A DNA stretch of 30,215 nt, taken from contig CAZVRH010000011.1 in assembly GCA_964629335.1 (NCBI GenBank), positions 1-30,215 on the forward strand. The letters are read 5' to 3'. Of this stretch, positions 1 through 8,196 are shown in pieces. Position numbers and translations under genes: made by a program. This DNA comes from CACPJA01 sp964629335 (GTDB lineage: Bacteria > Pseudomonadota > Gammaproteobacteria > Steroidobacterales > UBA11654). The notes below the pieces were generated by a model, which searched no databases, was not told the DNA's origin, and saw nothing but the letters and a program-made list of their open reading frames with translations. Positions within the stretch are counted from its first letter, which is position 1. Each line of letters opens with the position of its first letter.

Positions 1-50
1 CATAAATAGACCGTGAAATATACAGTTTAAGCTTAAAAAAAGCAAAGAAA

Positions 51-1106
51 ATGAAATCACTTTTAATTCTAGGAATAGAATCAAGCTGCGACGAGACTGC
101 AACGGCACTCTATGATTCAGAAGAAGGTTTAATTGGTCATACAGTTTTTAGCCAAATCGATTTGCACAGAAAATACGGCGGCGTCGTTCCTGAGCTTGCT
201 TCAAGGGATCACATTAGAAAACTTCTACCTATGATTGATCATTTGTTAAAAGAGACTCATAAATCACTCAATGACATTGATGCAATAGCCTATACCGCAG
301 GACCAGGGTTATCCGGTGCATTATTGGTTGGGTCTGTGATGGCCAATGGATTAGCTTTTTCATTAGGTATTCCATCTGTACCCATCCATCATATGGAGGC
401 ACACTTACTCGCACCACTTCTTGAACAAGATTCCGCAAAGATGCCATTTATTGCTTTATTGGTCTCCGGAGGACACACCTTGCTTGTTCTAGTAAGGTCT
501 AAGGGTGAGTATCAATTGGTGGGGCAAACTTTAGACGATGCAGCCGGTGAAGCCTTTGATAAGGCAGCTAAGTTATTAGGGCTAAATTATCCGGGAGGTC
601 CTGAAATTGCTAAGTTAGCTGAAATGGGTAACCCCAACATTTTTAATTTTCCAAGGCCATTATCAAAAGATAAACACAGCCTTAATTTTAGCTTCAGTGG
701 ACTTAAAACATCTCTGATGTATCGATTGAATCAGTTGAGAGATGATGAATTGTTAGATAATCAATGTAAGGCAGATCTGTCTTATGCTTACCAGGAAGCT
801 ATTGTGGATAGCCTGGTAGGGAAAACCGAGCTGGCAGTGGCTAAATACAGGACTGATTCAGTCATTGTTGCAGGGGGCGTTGGCGCCAATAAATCTCTGC
901 GCTCAAAAATGGTGGATGTCTTTAACAGCAAAGGTGTTGAAGTTATATATCCCAGTATTGAGTTTTGTACTGACAATGCGGCGATGATTGCCTTAACAGG
1001 TCTTTATAGGTTCCAAGAGGGCGTGGCGAATGAAAATTACCAAATAACTGTTAATCCAAGGTGGTCCATTGATAAAATCTATGAAGGGACAAATACTTAT
1101 GGATAA
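51..1106 (+). CDS. tsaD: tRNA N6-threonylcarbamoyladenosine synthase subunit TsaD
   Basis: TsaD transfers the threonylcarbamoyl group from TC-AMP to A37 of ANN-decoding tRNAs, working in the cytoplasm with TsaB and TsaE. The 351-residue protein has the family's usual length. Visible signatures are the N-terminal phosphate-binding stretch IESSCDET (about 9-16), VVPELASRDH (45-54), the metal-binding HHMEAH with His114 and His118, the GEAFDKAAKLLG segment, GGVGANKSLR, and the C-terminal metal ligand Asp308 in CTDNAA. The start gives the family's expected N-terminus. The last 8 bases overlap folB, so the two are probably co-transcribed. Only 50 bases precede the gene, so its promoter cannot be judged. 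Confidence 0.97.
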   Translation: MKSLLILGIESSCDETATALYDSEEGLIGHTVFSQIDLHRKYGGVVPELASRDHIRKLLPMIDHLLKETHKSLNDIDAIAYTAGPGLSGALLVGSVMANGLAFSLGIPSVPIHHMEAHLLAPLLEQDSAKMPFIALLVSGGHTLLVLVRSKGEYQLVGQTLDDAAGEAFDKAAKLLGLNYPGGPEIAKLAEMGNPNIFNFPRPLSKDKHSLNFSFSGLKTSLMYRLNQLRDDELLDNQCKADLSYAYQEAIVDSLVGKTELAVAKYRTDSVIVAGGVGANKSLRSKMVDVFNSKGVEVIYPSIEFCTDNAAMIALTGLYRFQEGVANENYQITVNPRWSIDKIYEGTNTYG

Positions 1107-1452
1107 GATTATACTCAGTGAATTAACTGTTCATACGGTTATAGGGATTTGGGAATGGGAGAAGAGAAATCCTCAAAAGGTGATCTTTGATATTGAAATG
1201 GCTACGGATATCAGCCGGGCGTCAAAATCAGATTCCATTGAAGACGCGCTCGATTATAAAGCTGTTTCTAAACGAATTAAGCAATACGCTCTTGAAAACC
1301 ATTTTGAGTTGATTGAGACTCTTGGGGATAAGGTTGCAGACCTTATCCTAAATGAATTTGGTGTTGAATGGCTTAAGTTAACTATCTCCAAACCCTATGC
1401 AATCCGAGATTCAAAAAATGTCAGTCTGATGATTGAGCGATCAAAGGGATGA
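1099..1452 (+). CDS. folB: Dihydroneopterin aldolase FolB
   Basis: FolB cleaves 7,8-dihydroneopterin to 6-hydroxymethyl-7,8-dihydropterin and glycolaldehyde in folate synthesis. With the start at 1099 the protein is 117 residues, the normal FolB size, and begins MDKIILSELTV like E. coli FolB. Glu21 in WEWE, the DIEMATD segment, Glu73 and the catalytic Lys98 in ISKP are all present. A longer reading from 1069 would add ten residues with no family counterpart, so 1099 is preferred; AAGGGA at 1083-1088 may serve as ribosome binding site. The start overlaps the end of tsaD by 8 bases and the stop overlaps folK by ATGA, which suggests translational coupling. Confidence 0.95.
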   Translation: MDKIILSELTVHTVIGIWEWEKRNPQKVIFDIEMATDISRASKSDSIEDALDYKAVSKRIKQYALENHFELIETLGDKVADLILNEFGVEWLKLTISKPYAIRDSKNVSLMIERSKG

Positions 1453-1928
1453 CTACTCAGGAGCGATCATTCAACATCTATTTGAGTCTTGGAAGCAATA
1501 TTGAGCCCGAAAAAAATATTGATTTTGCAAGAGATCAACTCAACAAAAAGTATGGCGAACTAGTAGTTTCTTCTATTTATAAAACCAAAGCTGTTGGCTT
1601 TAAGGGGGACGATTTTCTTAATCTCGTAATACAAGCATCTACCGATCATCCGCCAGAAACAGTCATCGACCATCTCCATGGTATTGAAAGGCAAACTGGC
1701 AGAGAGACTGGCACAGGTCAATTTAATTCAAGAACTCTGGATATCGACCTTTTATTGTATGGTAATTTAACTAATCCCAGTCTAAATTTACCCAGAGATG
1801 AAATCTTGAAGTACGACTTTGTGCTTGAGCCTTTGGCAGAAATATTTCCTGAGGGTATTCACCCTATTGAAAATAAGTCTTACGCCTCGCTTTTATTAGA
1901 ATTAAAAGCTTCGACCTTCCCAAAATAA
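1449..1928 (+). CDS. folK: 2-amino-4-hydroxy-6-hydroxymethyldihydropteridine pyrophosphokinase
   Basis: FolK transfers pyrophosphate from ATP to 6-hydroxymethyl-7,8-dihydropterin, the step after FolB. The 159-residue protein matches the E. coli enzyme's size and shows LSLGSN..PEKN near the start (12-22) and FNSRTLDIDLLLYG (92-105). In the latter, Asp98 and Asp100 correspond to the two magnesium-binding aspartates of E. coli HPPK. The ATG overlaps the folB stop (ATGA), so the gene is translationally coupled to folB. Its stop codon abuts the stop of the opposite-strand reductase with no bases between. Confidence 0.96.
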   Translation: MTTQERSFNIYLSLGSNIEPEKNIDFARDQLNKKYGELVVSSIYKTKAVGFKGDDFLNLVIQASTDHPPETVIDHLHGIERQTGRETGTGQFNSRTLDIDLLLYGNLTNPSLNLPRDEILKYDFVLEPLAEIFPEGIHPIENKSYASLLLELKASTFPK

Positions 1929-2669
1929 TTAATTAATTCCTCGACCTCCATCCACGGAGATAATCTGTCCGGTCATATAATTGGCTTGCGTAATGAGAAA
2001 TAGAGCTGCATTCGCAATATCTTCTGGGTCGCCTGAACGTTTTAAAGGTATTTGATCTATCACAGTTTGTTTTATCTCATCAGACGGTTCATTTTCAGGC
2101 CAAAGAATCATGCCGGGGGCAATACCATTGACTCTGACATCTGGAGCTAAATCTCGAGCTAATGATCTAGTCAACATAGCTAAACCAGATTTAGCCGGAC
2201 CGTAAATTGGATGATTCTTTAAAGGTTTTTTAGCGTGAATGTCTATCATATTGACTATACATCCTTTAGATTCTTTTAAATATGGAGCGGCATGTTTGCA
2301 TAAAAATAGTGGGGCTTTTAGGTTGGTTCCTACAAGATTATCCCAATCATCCAGAGTAATGTCCTCAATAGGTGTGGGATAAAACGTAGAAGCATTATTT
2401 ATTAAAACATCCAGTTGACCAGTTTGTTTAATGATCTCTGGAATCAAATGATCAACCTCACTTTGATTGGTAAGATTTGCACCAATGGCAATTGCTGAAT
2501 CAACTCTTGATGAATTGATTTCAGCGCATAGCTTGTTTGCATCATCGCTCGAGGTGTTGTAATGAATGATAAGATTCATTCCTTCATCATGTAAGGTACG
2601 AGCAATCATAGCACCTATCCTTTTAGCTCCTCCAGTAATGAGAACCCATTTTTTGTCCTGGTTATCCAT
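1929..2669 (-). CDS. Pteridine-reductase-like short-chain dehydrogenase (FolM/PTR1 type)
   Basis: A 246-residue Rossmann-fold SDR. The nucleotide loop reads TGGAKRIG (12-19) with Arg17, the TGxxxRxG form typical of pteridine reductases and NADPH use, rather than the usual TGxxxGxG. The catalytic set appears to be Asp143, Tyr156 and Lys160 in a NMID...IYGPAKS context. Leishmania PTR1 likewise carries Asp instead of the usual SDR serine. NNAS (91-94) and the C-terminal ISVDGG are SDR landmarks. By family it should reduce dihydropterins (dihydromonapterin or dihydrofolate) with NADPH. The neighbouring folB-folK supports this, although the gene lies on the opposite strand. A general SDR oxidoreductase is the alternative. 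Confidence 0.82.
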   Translation of the reverse strand: MDNQDKKWVLITGGAKRIGAMIARTLHDEGMNLIIHYNTSSDDANKLCAEINSSRVDSAIAIGANLTNQSEVDHLIPEIIKQTGQLDVLINNASTFYPTPIEDITLDDWDNLVGTNLKAPLFLCKHAAPYLKESKGCIVNMIDIHAKKPLKNHPIYGPAKSGLAMLTRSLARDLAPDVRVNGIAPGMILWPENEPSDEIKQTVIDQIPLKRSGDPEDIANAALFLITQANYMTGQIISVDGGRGIN

Positions 2670-2729
2670 TTGGTTATTTTAATTGAAAACTAACTTGAGG
2701 GATAATTATTAACAAACAAAAGATTGAAA

Positions 2730-3899
2730 ATGTTATCAAAGAATAGAAACAGTAACGAAGATTCTTCCAAGAGTCATTCAGACCTAGTGCTAGAAAGCTT
2801 AGTTAAAGAAATAAAAGCAAATAATGGATGGATCAGTTTTGAACATTTTTTCGAATTTGTCATGTATAAGCCTCAGCTCGGGTATTATTCTGCAGGAGCA
2901 AAGAAGTTGGGTGCGTCTGGAGATTTCACCACAGCGCCTGAAGTATCAAAATTATTTGGTGAAGCATTAACAAATCAAGCGATAACACTTCTCCATAATT
3001 TTGAATCGCCATCAATTATCGAAATTGGAGCTGGCACTGGAAGACTAGCTTTCGAGATTCTAACTAAGTTAACAAACAGCAACATAGATTTTGAGAAATA
3101 TTATATTCTTGAGATTAGTGCAGATTTTAGAGAGCGCCAAGAGCAGCAGCTGAGTTTATTACCTGATGAGGTATTTCAAAAAGTGATTTGGCTGGACTCC
3201 ATTTTAGAAACTCCAGTAGAGGGAATTATCATTGGCAATGAGGTGATTGATGCACTTCCGTTCAAGCGATTCAGAGTCATCGATAATGAGGTTTATGAGG
3301 TAGGTGTCATAATAGAAAAGGGGCTACCCAGTGAGTCAACTATCAAAGCCAACAGATCCTTGTCAGAAGAAGTACAATTAATTGAGAAAGCGATTAATAG
3401 AGAATTTGGGCAAAATTATACCTCTGAGCTGAGGCTCAACATCGGTCGCTGGCTCAAAGGGATCAGTTCGATGCTGAAATCAGGGGTCATGCTCTTTATT
3501 GATTATGGTTACTCAAGAAATGAATATTATGCTGAAGATAGAAAAAATGGATCTATGATTTGTCATTACAGAAATACGGCTCATGAAAACCCATTCTTAA
3601 ATCTTGGGATCCAGGATATATCTGCATCAGTTGATTTTACATTACTAGCTGAGAAAGCCTTGGAGGAGCATTTAGAGGTTGGATTGTATACCACACAGTC
3701 TGATTTTTTGATCAATGGAAATATTTTGGGAGAGCTCGATAAAATAGATGATGACAGTCTTCGAATTCAACTCACTCAAGAAATAAAACAATTATTAATG
3801 CCCAGTCAAATGGGTCAAACCTTTAAGTGTATGATGTTGCATAAAAATATTAATCTAGATTCTTTTGAAGGCATAAGGGATTTACGTCATACTCTTTAA
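2730..3899 (+). CDS. MidA/NDUFAF7-family SAM-dependent methyltransferase
   Basis: A protein of about 389 residues of the MidA family (COG1565). The conserved start region WISFEHFFEFVMYKPQLGYY is followed by SGDFTTAPEVSKLFGEAL, the SAM-binding glycine motif IIEIGAGTGRLA, and GNEVIDALPF, all diagnostic. The mitochondrial homologue NDUFAF7 methylates an arginine of a complex I subunit; the bacterial substrate is not established. I use ATG 2730; a TTG two codons upstream (2724) is possible, and neither has a strong ribosome binding site. uppP follows after 10 bases, so the two are likely one transcript. The gene is divergent from the pteridine reductase across about 60 bases. Confidence 0.88.
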   Translation: MLSKNRNSNEDSSKSHSDLVLESLVKEIKANNGWISFEHFFEFVMYKPQLGYYSAGAKKLGASGDFTTAPEVSKLFGEALTNQAITLLHNFESPSIIEIGAGTGRLAFEILTKLTNSNIDFEKYYILEISADFRERQEQQLSLLPDEVFQKVIWLDSILETPVEGIIIGNEVIDALPFKRFRVIDNEVYEVGVIIEKGLPSESTIKANRSLSEEVQLIEKAINREFGQNYTSELRLNIGRWLKGISSMLKSGVMLFIDYGYSRNEYYAEDRKNGSMICHYRNTAHENPFLNLGIQDISASVDFTLLAEKALEEHLEVGLYTTQSDFLINGNILGELDKIDDDSLRIQLTQEIKQLLMPSQMGQTFKCMMLHKNINLDSFEGIRDLRHTL

Positions 3900-3909
3900 T
3901 CCTAAGATT

Positions 3910-4698
3910 ATGGATATCATTCAAACTATCGTTTTAGCAATTGTTCAGGGAATCACCGAATTTCTACCTATTTCTAGCTCAGCTCATTTGATACTCATCA
4001 GCGAGTTGTTGGGATGGTCTGATCAAGGCATTGCTTTTGATGTGGCTCTGCACTTAGGGACTCTCTTGGCAGTTTTATATTATTTTAGATCTGAAATATC
4101 TGACATGATGAGGGCAGAGCATTTCTCTAGTGTGAATAGTCTAGTCGATTCCCAATTTGGCATCATTGCTCTTTCCACGCTTCCAATTGTTATCGTTGGT
4201 GGTTTATTCAATGACTTTATCTCTCAGAATCTTAGGTCAAGCTCGGTCATTGCTTCTGCAAGTATTTTCTTTGGGATCATTCTCTATCTTGCGGATTTAA
4301 AGCAACAACAAAGGGAGAAAGTTGTTAAATTATCCTTGAGATTAGGTCTAATAATAGGGCTTTTTCAGATTCTGGCACTGATCCCAGGAACTTCTAGGTC
4401 GGGGATTACAATAGCTATGGGCTTATTTCTTGGTTTATCTAGGGTTGAGGCGTCAAGATTCTCTTTCCTATTGGCAATCCCTGTAATTATGGCAGCTAGC
4501 GTTTTTCAATTGTATGAACTATTTACAGATAATCTGATTAGTATTAACTATGTCAGTTTTGTTTTTGGTATGGCAATCTCGGCTGTCATCGCTTTTTTAA
4601 CCATTCATTGGTTTTTAGAATTTGTTAGAAGGATTGGCATGCTCCCTTTTGCAATTTATAGAGTATTGCTTGGTCTGATTATCATTTTAACTATTTAG
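3910..4698 (+). CDS. uppP: Undecaprenyl-diphosphatase UppP (BacA)
   Basis: An integral membrane phosphatase that converts undecaprenyl diphosphate to the monophosphate lipid carrier for peptidoglycan and other envelope polymers. The 262-residue protein has the family hallmarks: QGITEFLPISSSAH (13-26), which contains the (E/Q)xxxE motif as Gln13 and Glu17 and the conserved His26, and PGTSRSG with Arg163. Hydrophobic segments run through most of the sequence, ending in a C-terminal hydrophobic helix. It is slightly shorter than E. coli BacA (273). Overproduction in E. coli gives bacitracin resistance, the origin of the older name. It lies 10 bases behind the MidA-type gene. Confidence 0.95.
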   Translation: MDIIQTIVLAIVQGITEFLPISSSAHLILISELLGWSDQGIAFDVALHLGTLLAVLYYFRSEISDMMRAEHFSSVNSLVDSQFGIIALSTLPIVIVGGLFNDFISQNLRSSSVIASASIFFGIILYLADLKQQQREKVVKLSLRLGLIIGLFQILALIPGTSRSGITIAMGLFLGLSRVEASRFSFLLAIPVIMAASVFQLYELFTDNLISINYVSFVFGMAISAVIAFLTIHWFLEFVRRIGMLPFAIYRVLLGLIIILTI

Positions 4699-4720
4699 AG
4701 CATGGTTTAATCGACGTCTA

Positions 4721-5272
4721 ATGAGTGAAGATAAGAATAAAAGGTACTCAATTTGGGGGAGATTTGATGATCTTTCTACATCCGCTATAAAACAGATCCA
4801 ACAAAATGTTAATTCAAAACTTATGGGTCCAAAATTCGAACCTCATTTGACTTTATCAGGCTTTTTCAAATTAAATCCAAGTCTTCGAGAAGACTTACGA
4901 ACATTTAGCTTTAATAATAAAGAACGATTAATTAAAACAAAATCATACGGAATAAAAAACGAGTTTTTTCAATCACTGTATATTGAGGTAGAGAAATCAG
5001 AGCCATTGAATAATCTAAAAAATAGGTTAGATGTAATTCTTGATCATGATAGTGGAGAGTTTTTCCCTCACATCAGCTTATTTTATGGCATGGAACCAGC
5101 GTCAAAAAAACAAAAAGTGATCGATATGCTTTCAGATTTTCCAAAGGAAATAACATTAAATAAGCTGAGTATTGTATACATAAGCGAGGATATAGAGTCA
5201 TGGGAAGTTATTGATGAGTTTCCGTTGTTGGAGAAAGCCTTTTATTCTGACAACCTTGGTCGTCCTATTTAG
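4721..5272 (+). CDS. 2H-phosphoesterase superfamily protein (cyclic phosphodiesterase-like)
   Basis: A 183-residue soluble protein with two histidine motifs spaced as in the 2H phosphoesterase fold: PHLTLSG with His42-x-Thr44 and FPHISLFYG with His117-x-Ser119. The opening YSIWGRFDD and the overall length resemble the cyclic phosphodiesterase-like subfamily (plant and yeast CPDases acting on 2',3'-cyclic or ADP-ribose 1'',2''-cyclic phosphates) more than the ThpR RNA ligases. The exact substrate cannot be read from sequence. It lies 22 bases after uppP on the same strand and ends 3 bases from the stop of the opposite-strand cca. No signal peptide is seen. Confidence 0.75.
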   Translation: MSEDKNKRYSIWGRFDDLSTSAIKQIQQNVNSKLMGPKFEPHLTLSGFFKLNPSLREDLRTFSFNNKERLIKTKSYGIKNEFFQSLYIEVEKSEPLNNLKNRLDVILDHDSGEFFPHISLFYGMEPASKKQKVIDMLSDFPKEITLNKLSIVYISEDIESWEVIDEFPLLEKAFYSDNLGRPI

Positions 5273-5275
5273 TTA

Positions 5276-6400
5276 TTAATTGGATTCGATAGCTTGAATT
5301 CTTAAGGCTCTAATTTTTTCTGAAATTTCACTACCTTCTAACTTGCTCTCCTCTAAGTTGTTGATTTTTATTGTTGTCGCAATCTTTAGTGATTGTTTGA
5401 GTATATTCCTTTTCTCAGCATAACCCTCATCATCAACCAACATGATCAGTTTCCATATTTCATCAAGATGCTCAGGATTCCTGATAGCATCTAACCTTTC
5501 TAATATCATTAGTTGATGACTGGCATTAAATACTGAAATATCTCTTTCAATCAGTTCTAAGGTATTGTTTAACAGCAATGGCAGCTTTTTGTAACTGTTG
5601 GCAAATCGCATATTATTCTGCATGGATTCAATCCTAGATTTTATATCTTTCTCGCCCTTTCTCATGAGAGACAAAAATATTGATGCAAATCTTATTTCTG
5701 GAGAATAATCATTCTTAGATGCCTTCAAGATGATGTTGTTTGAGAAAAATTCAAGATCTAAATCCCTGAGGTCGTGATAGATTTTTTTGAAAGCATTAAA
5801 CTCAATTAATGTTTTAAAATATTCATCAAAGCTATCAGCTTTAAATACCTTTTCAGTCTCTAGCCAAGTTCTTTCTGGAACCAATGAGGATAATTCACCG
5901 CTGCCAACAATTTCTTTAATTAAGTTTGTTGTCTCATCCGCAATGGTAAAGTTAAATTGACTGAGCTTAGCTTTGAATCTAGCAATTCTTAAGACCCTGA
6001 GAGGATCTTCCTTAAAAGCTTCTGAGACATGCCTTAGGATTCTATTGTCTATGTCATGTTGTCCACCAAAGGGATCTATTAATTCACCATCCTCATCCTC
6101 AGCTATGGCATTGATTGTAAGATCTCTTCGGCTTAAATCTTCTTCTAGGCTAACATTTGGACTCGCATCAAATTCAAAGCCATGGTAACCGCTCGATGTT
6201 TTTTTCTCAGTTCTGGCTAGTGCGTATTCTTCTCCACTCTCCGGATTTATAAATACGGGGAAAGATTTACCTACCTTCTTGAATCCATTAGATCGGAGTT
6301 CATCAGCTGATCCATTAACCACCACCCAATCGTTCTCATAAGGTTTAGGCAGACCTAACAAGCGATCTCTAATGGCTCCTCCAACTAGATAAGTTTTCAT
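5276..6400 (-). CDS. cca: CCA tRNA nucleotidyltransferase, HD motif not evident
   Basis: This enzyme adds or repairs the 3' CCA of tRNAs. The N-terminal polymerase-beta-like domain matches gammaproteobacterial Cca: YLVGGAIRDRLLGLP (4-18), NDWVVVNGS with the metal-site acidic pattern, EEYALARTEKK, DLSRRDLTINAIA, and the nucleotide-selecting EDPLRVLRIARFKAK. It is 374 residues, against 412 for E. coli. E. coli Cca has an HHxHD-type C-terminal domain with 2',3'-cyclic phosphodiesterase, 2'-nucleotidase and phosphatase activities. In the equivalent stretch here (FASIFLSLMRKGEKD onward) I find no His-Asp pair, so those activities are probably absent. It lies 21 bases downstream of the HtrA-type protease gene. 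Confidence 0.93.
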   Translation of the reverse strand: MKTYLVGGAIRDRLLGLPKPYENDWVVVNGSADELRSNGFKKVGKSFPVFINPESGEEYALARTEKKTSSGYHGFEFDASPNVSLEEDLSRRDLTINAIAEDEDGELIDPFGGQHDIDNRILRHVSEAFKEDPLRVLRIARFKAKLSQFNFTIADETTNLIKEIVGSGELSSLVPERTWLETEKVFKADSFDEYFKTLIEFNAFKKIYHDLRDLDLEFFSNNIILKASKNDYSPEIRFASIFLSLMRKGEKDIKSRIESMQNNMRFANSYKKLPLLLNNTLELIERDISVFNASHQLMILERLDAIRNPEHLDEIWKLIMLVDDEGYAEKRNILKQSLKIATTIKINNLEESKLEGSEISEKIRALRIQAIESN

Positions 6401-6421
6401 AAAATTTACTCAAAAAGTCGT

Positions 6422-7810
6422 TTATTTTCTCATTTGAATAATGAGTTGACGACCGTTTCGTTTGACTCGAAGAATAAGGATGTCTTTGTCTTCTGTGAAC
6501 GATTTGAATTCATCTAGATTAGATATCTCCATATTGCCAACTGCCCAAATAATATCTCCCTGTTTCAGTCTTGCTCTGTCTGCATTACTGTTGGGTTCAA
6601 CCGATAGTATAATCACACCTTGGGATTGCATATAACCATCAGGTAAATAATCTGATAATTCCGCTCCAGCGAGCAGTGTATTTAATTCGTCTGCTTGAAC
6701 AGTTTCTTGAGCAACAAGTTCGCCCAATTTTGCTGATTTTGTTAGTTCTTTGTTGTTTCTGACTATTTTGATTTTAACCTTTTCACCGCTGCGCCTTAAG
6801 CCAATAGCATTCCTTAGATCTGTTGAATTTTCGATGTTAGCGTCATTGACTTCAACAATGACATCCCCAGCCTCAAGGCCTGCGTTTTCAGCTGCTGAGT
6901 CAGGAGAAACTTCCTGTATCAATGCCCCTTTAGTGATTTCCAGTCCTAATTGTTCAGCAATCTCTTGGTTAATATCACTGATAATCACCCCAAGTAGCCC
7001 TCTTTTGACGGAGCCATATTCAATCAGTTGTTGCATGATATTTTTAATAGTATTAACGGGTATAGCAAAACCGATTCCAATATTGCCACCACCACGAGTA
7101 AAGATTGAACTAGGTATACCGACTAGGTTTCCTTTCATATCGATGAGGGCTCCCCCCGAATTACCAGGATTAATTGCTGCATCAGTTTGAATCATTTCCC
7201 CAAACCCATCGGAAGTCATCTGCGGTCTTCCTAAAGCGCTTATAATACCAGAGGTTACAGTTTGACTTAATCCGAAAGGTGCGCCTATCGCAAGGGCAAA
7301 ATCACCCACTCTAAGGGTCGTTGAATCGCCTAAGTTAATAGCCACAAGATCTTCTGAAGGCTCAATTTTTAAGACGGCAATGTCAGTACCTTTATCTGAG
7401 CCCACAACTTCAGCCAAATATTCATCACCTTCTTTTGTAAAAACTTTTATTTCATCTGCTCTTTGGACAACATGATGATTGGTGATAATGTAACCTCGCT
7501 TCACATCAACAATAACTCCTGAACCGCCGCCACCAAATTCTCTTTCTCTTGGCATTTGAGGTTGCCCAAAGAAGCGCTCAAAAAATGGGTCATCAAAGAA
7601 AGGATTTGGTTGGGATCTAACCGTTCCCTTGATCGCAATTCGTACCACGGAAGGGGAAGTTTTATCGACTAAGTCTGCCAATGATGAGAATTGATTAATT
7701 GTTGCCTTATGTGCAGGCGACTGATTAACGATATTAGTTTCTTTTGCAAAAAGAGAGGAGCTTGCTAATAAAAGCATGCTGACTAGAAAAAATTTTATTT
7801 GTTTATTCAT
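6422..7810 (-). CDS. Periplasmic serine endoprotease, DegP/DegQ (HtrA) family
   Basis: A periplasmic quality-control protease of 462 residues. A signal peptide is evident (MNKQIKFFLVSMLLLASSSL, cleavage likely after LFA). The trypsin-like domain carries the triad His113 (TNHHVV), Asp143 (GTDIAVLK) and Ser218 (NPGNSGGAL). Two PDZ domains follow, the first beginning near RGLLGVIISD and the second near GVIILSVEPNS. Length and two-PDZ layout fit DegP/DegQ/MucD rather than DegS. I chose ATG 7810 because it begins the signal peptide; an upstream in-frame ATG (7879) adds 23 residues without such logic. No sigma-E consensus is obvious upstream. cca follows on the same strand. Confidence 0.93.
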   Translation of the reverse strand: MNKQIKFFLVSMLLLASSSLFAKETNIVNQSPAHKATINQFSSLADLVDKTSPSVVRIAIKGTVRSQPNPFFDDPFFERFFGQPQMPREREFGGGGSGVIVDVKRGYIITNHHVVQRADEIKVFTKEGDEYLAEVVGSDKGTDIAVLKIEPSEDLVAINLGDSTTLRVGDFALAIGAPFGLSQTVTSGIISALGRPQMTSDGFGEMIQTDAAINPGNSGGALIDMKGNLVGIPSSIFTRGGGNIGIGFAIPVNTIKNIMQQLIEYGSVKRGLLGVIISDINQEIAEQLGLEITKGALIQEVSPDSAAENAGLEAGDVIVEVNDANIENSTDLRNAIGLRRSGEKVKIKIVRNNKELTKSAKLGELVAQETVQADELNTLLAGAELSDYLPDGYMQSQGVIILSVEPNSNADRARLKQGDIIWAVGNMEISNLDEFKSFTEDKDILILRVKRNGRQLIIQMRK

Positions 7811-8000
7811 ATATTTATTAAACACCTTATTATTCTGAAAAAAACTTGAGAAATAATACCGTAAAAAAACGTGAATCAATATCTCAAATAAAGATATTCA
7901 TATTTAATTCTTTTTTAGATGTATTTTAGATAAAAACTTTTATCAAATCTTTTTGTTAATAAATTGTGAATAAAGCCTGAATTTTCAGTGAATATCCTGA

Positions 8001-8016
8001 ACACAACATCTTGTGT
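8001..8016. promoter_or_regulatory. NrdR box, distal copy
   Basis: ACACAACATCTTGTGT matches the 16-base palindromic NrdR consensus (acaCwAtATxTwGtgt) almost base for base. NrdR is the ATP/dATP-sensing repressor of ribonucleotide reductase genes. This copy lies 253 bases upstream of the nrdJa start. One flanking base before and seven after are also identical to the proximal copy, giving a 24-base perfect direct repeat (8000-8023 and 8180-8203). Confidence 0.8.
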
Positions 8017-8138
8017 ATTGAAAAATAAAAAAAATGCCAAATATTTTCCTATTTTCAGAGAAATAAAAGAGAACAATAACGATATAAATATATGAAATAT
8101 ATAATAAAATATAGAAAATAGGGTGTTTTAAAAATACC

Positions 8139-8166
8139 TTGACATACTCGTAAAATAGTCAATAAT
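8139..8166 (+). promoter_or_regulatory. Sigma70-like promoter of nrdJa
   Basis: A perfect -35 hexamer TTGACA (8139-8144), a 16-base spacer and AATAAT (8161-8166, five of six -10 bases). Transcription would start near 8173, so the proximal NrdR box at 8181-8196 would sit just downstream of the start point, a position suited to repression. Confidence 0.6.
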
Positions 8167-8180
8167 TTATATTTATCTAA

Positions 8181-8196
8181 ACACAACATCTTGTGT
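8181..8196. promoter_or_regulatory. NrdR box, proximal copy
   Basis: An exact second copy of ACACAACATCTTGTGT, 180 bases after the distal box and about 8 bases downstream of the predicted transcription start. A degraded copy (TTACAGAATTTTGTGT, 8204-8219, 11 of 16 identical) follows at a 23-base offset rather than the 31-32 bases usual for NrdR box pairs. Confidence 0.82.

Noticed and set aside
1..50. CAT at bases 1-3 as the start codon of a divergent rpsU, often beside tsaD
   Set aside because: No codons of such a gene are inside the window and no ribosome binding site is clear, so it cannot be supported.
5276..6400. Frameshift or truncation as the reason for the missing HD motif in cca
   Set aside because: The reading frame is intact and continuous to a normal stop, and the C-terminal region still looks like an ordinary helical protein, so divergence is more likely than damage.
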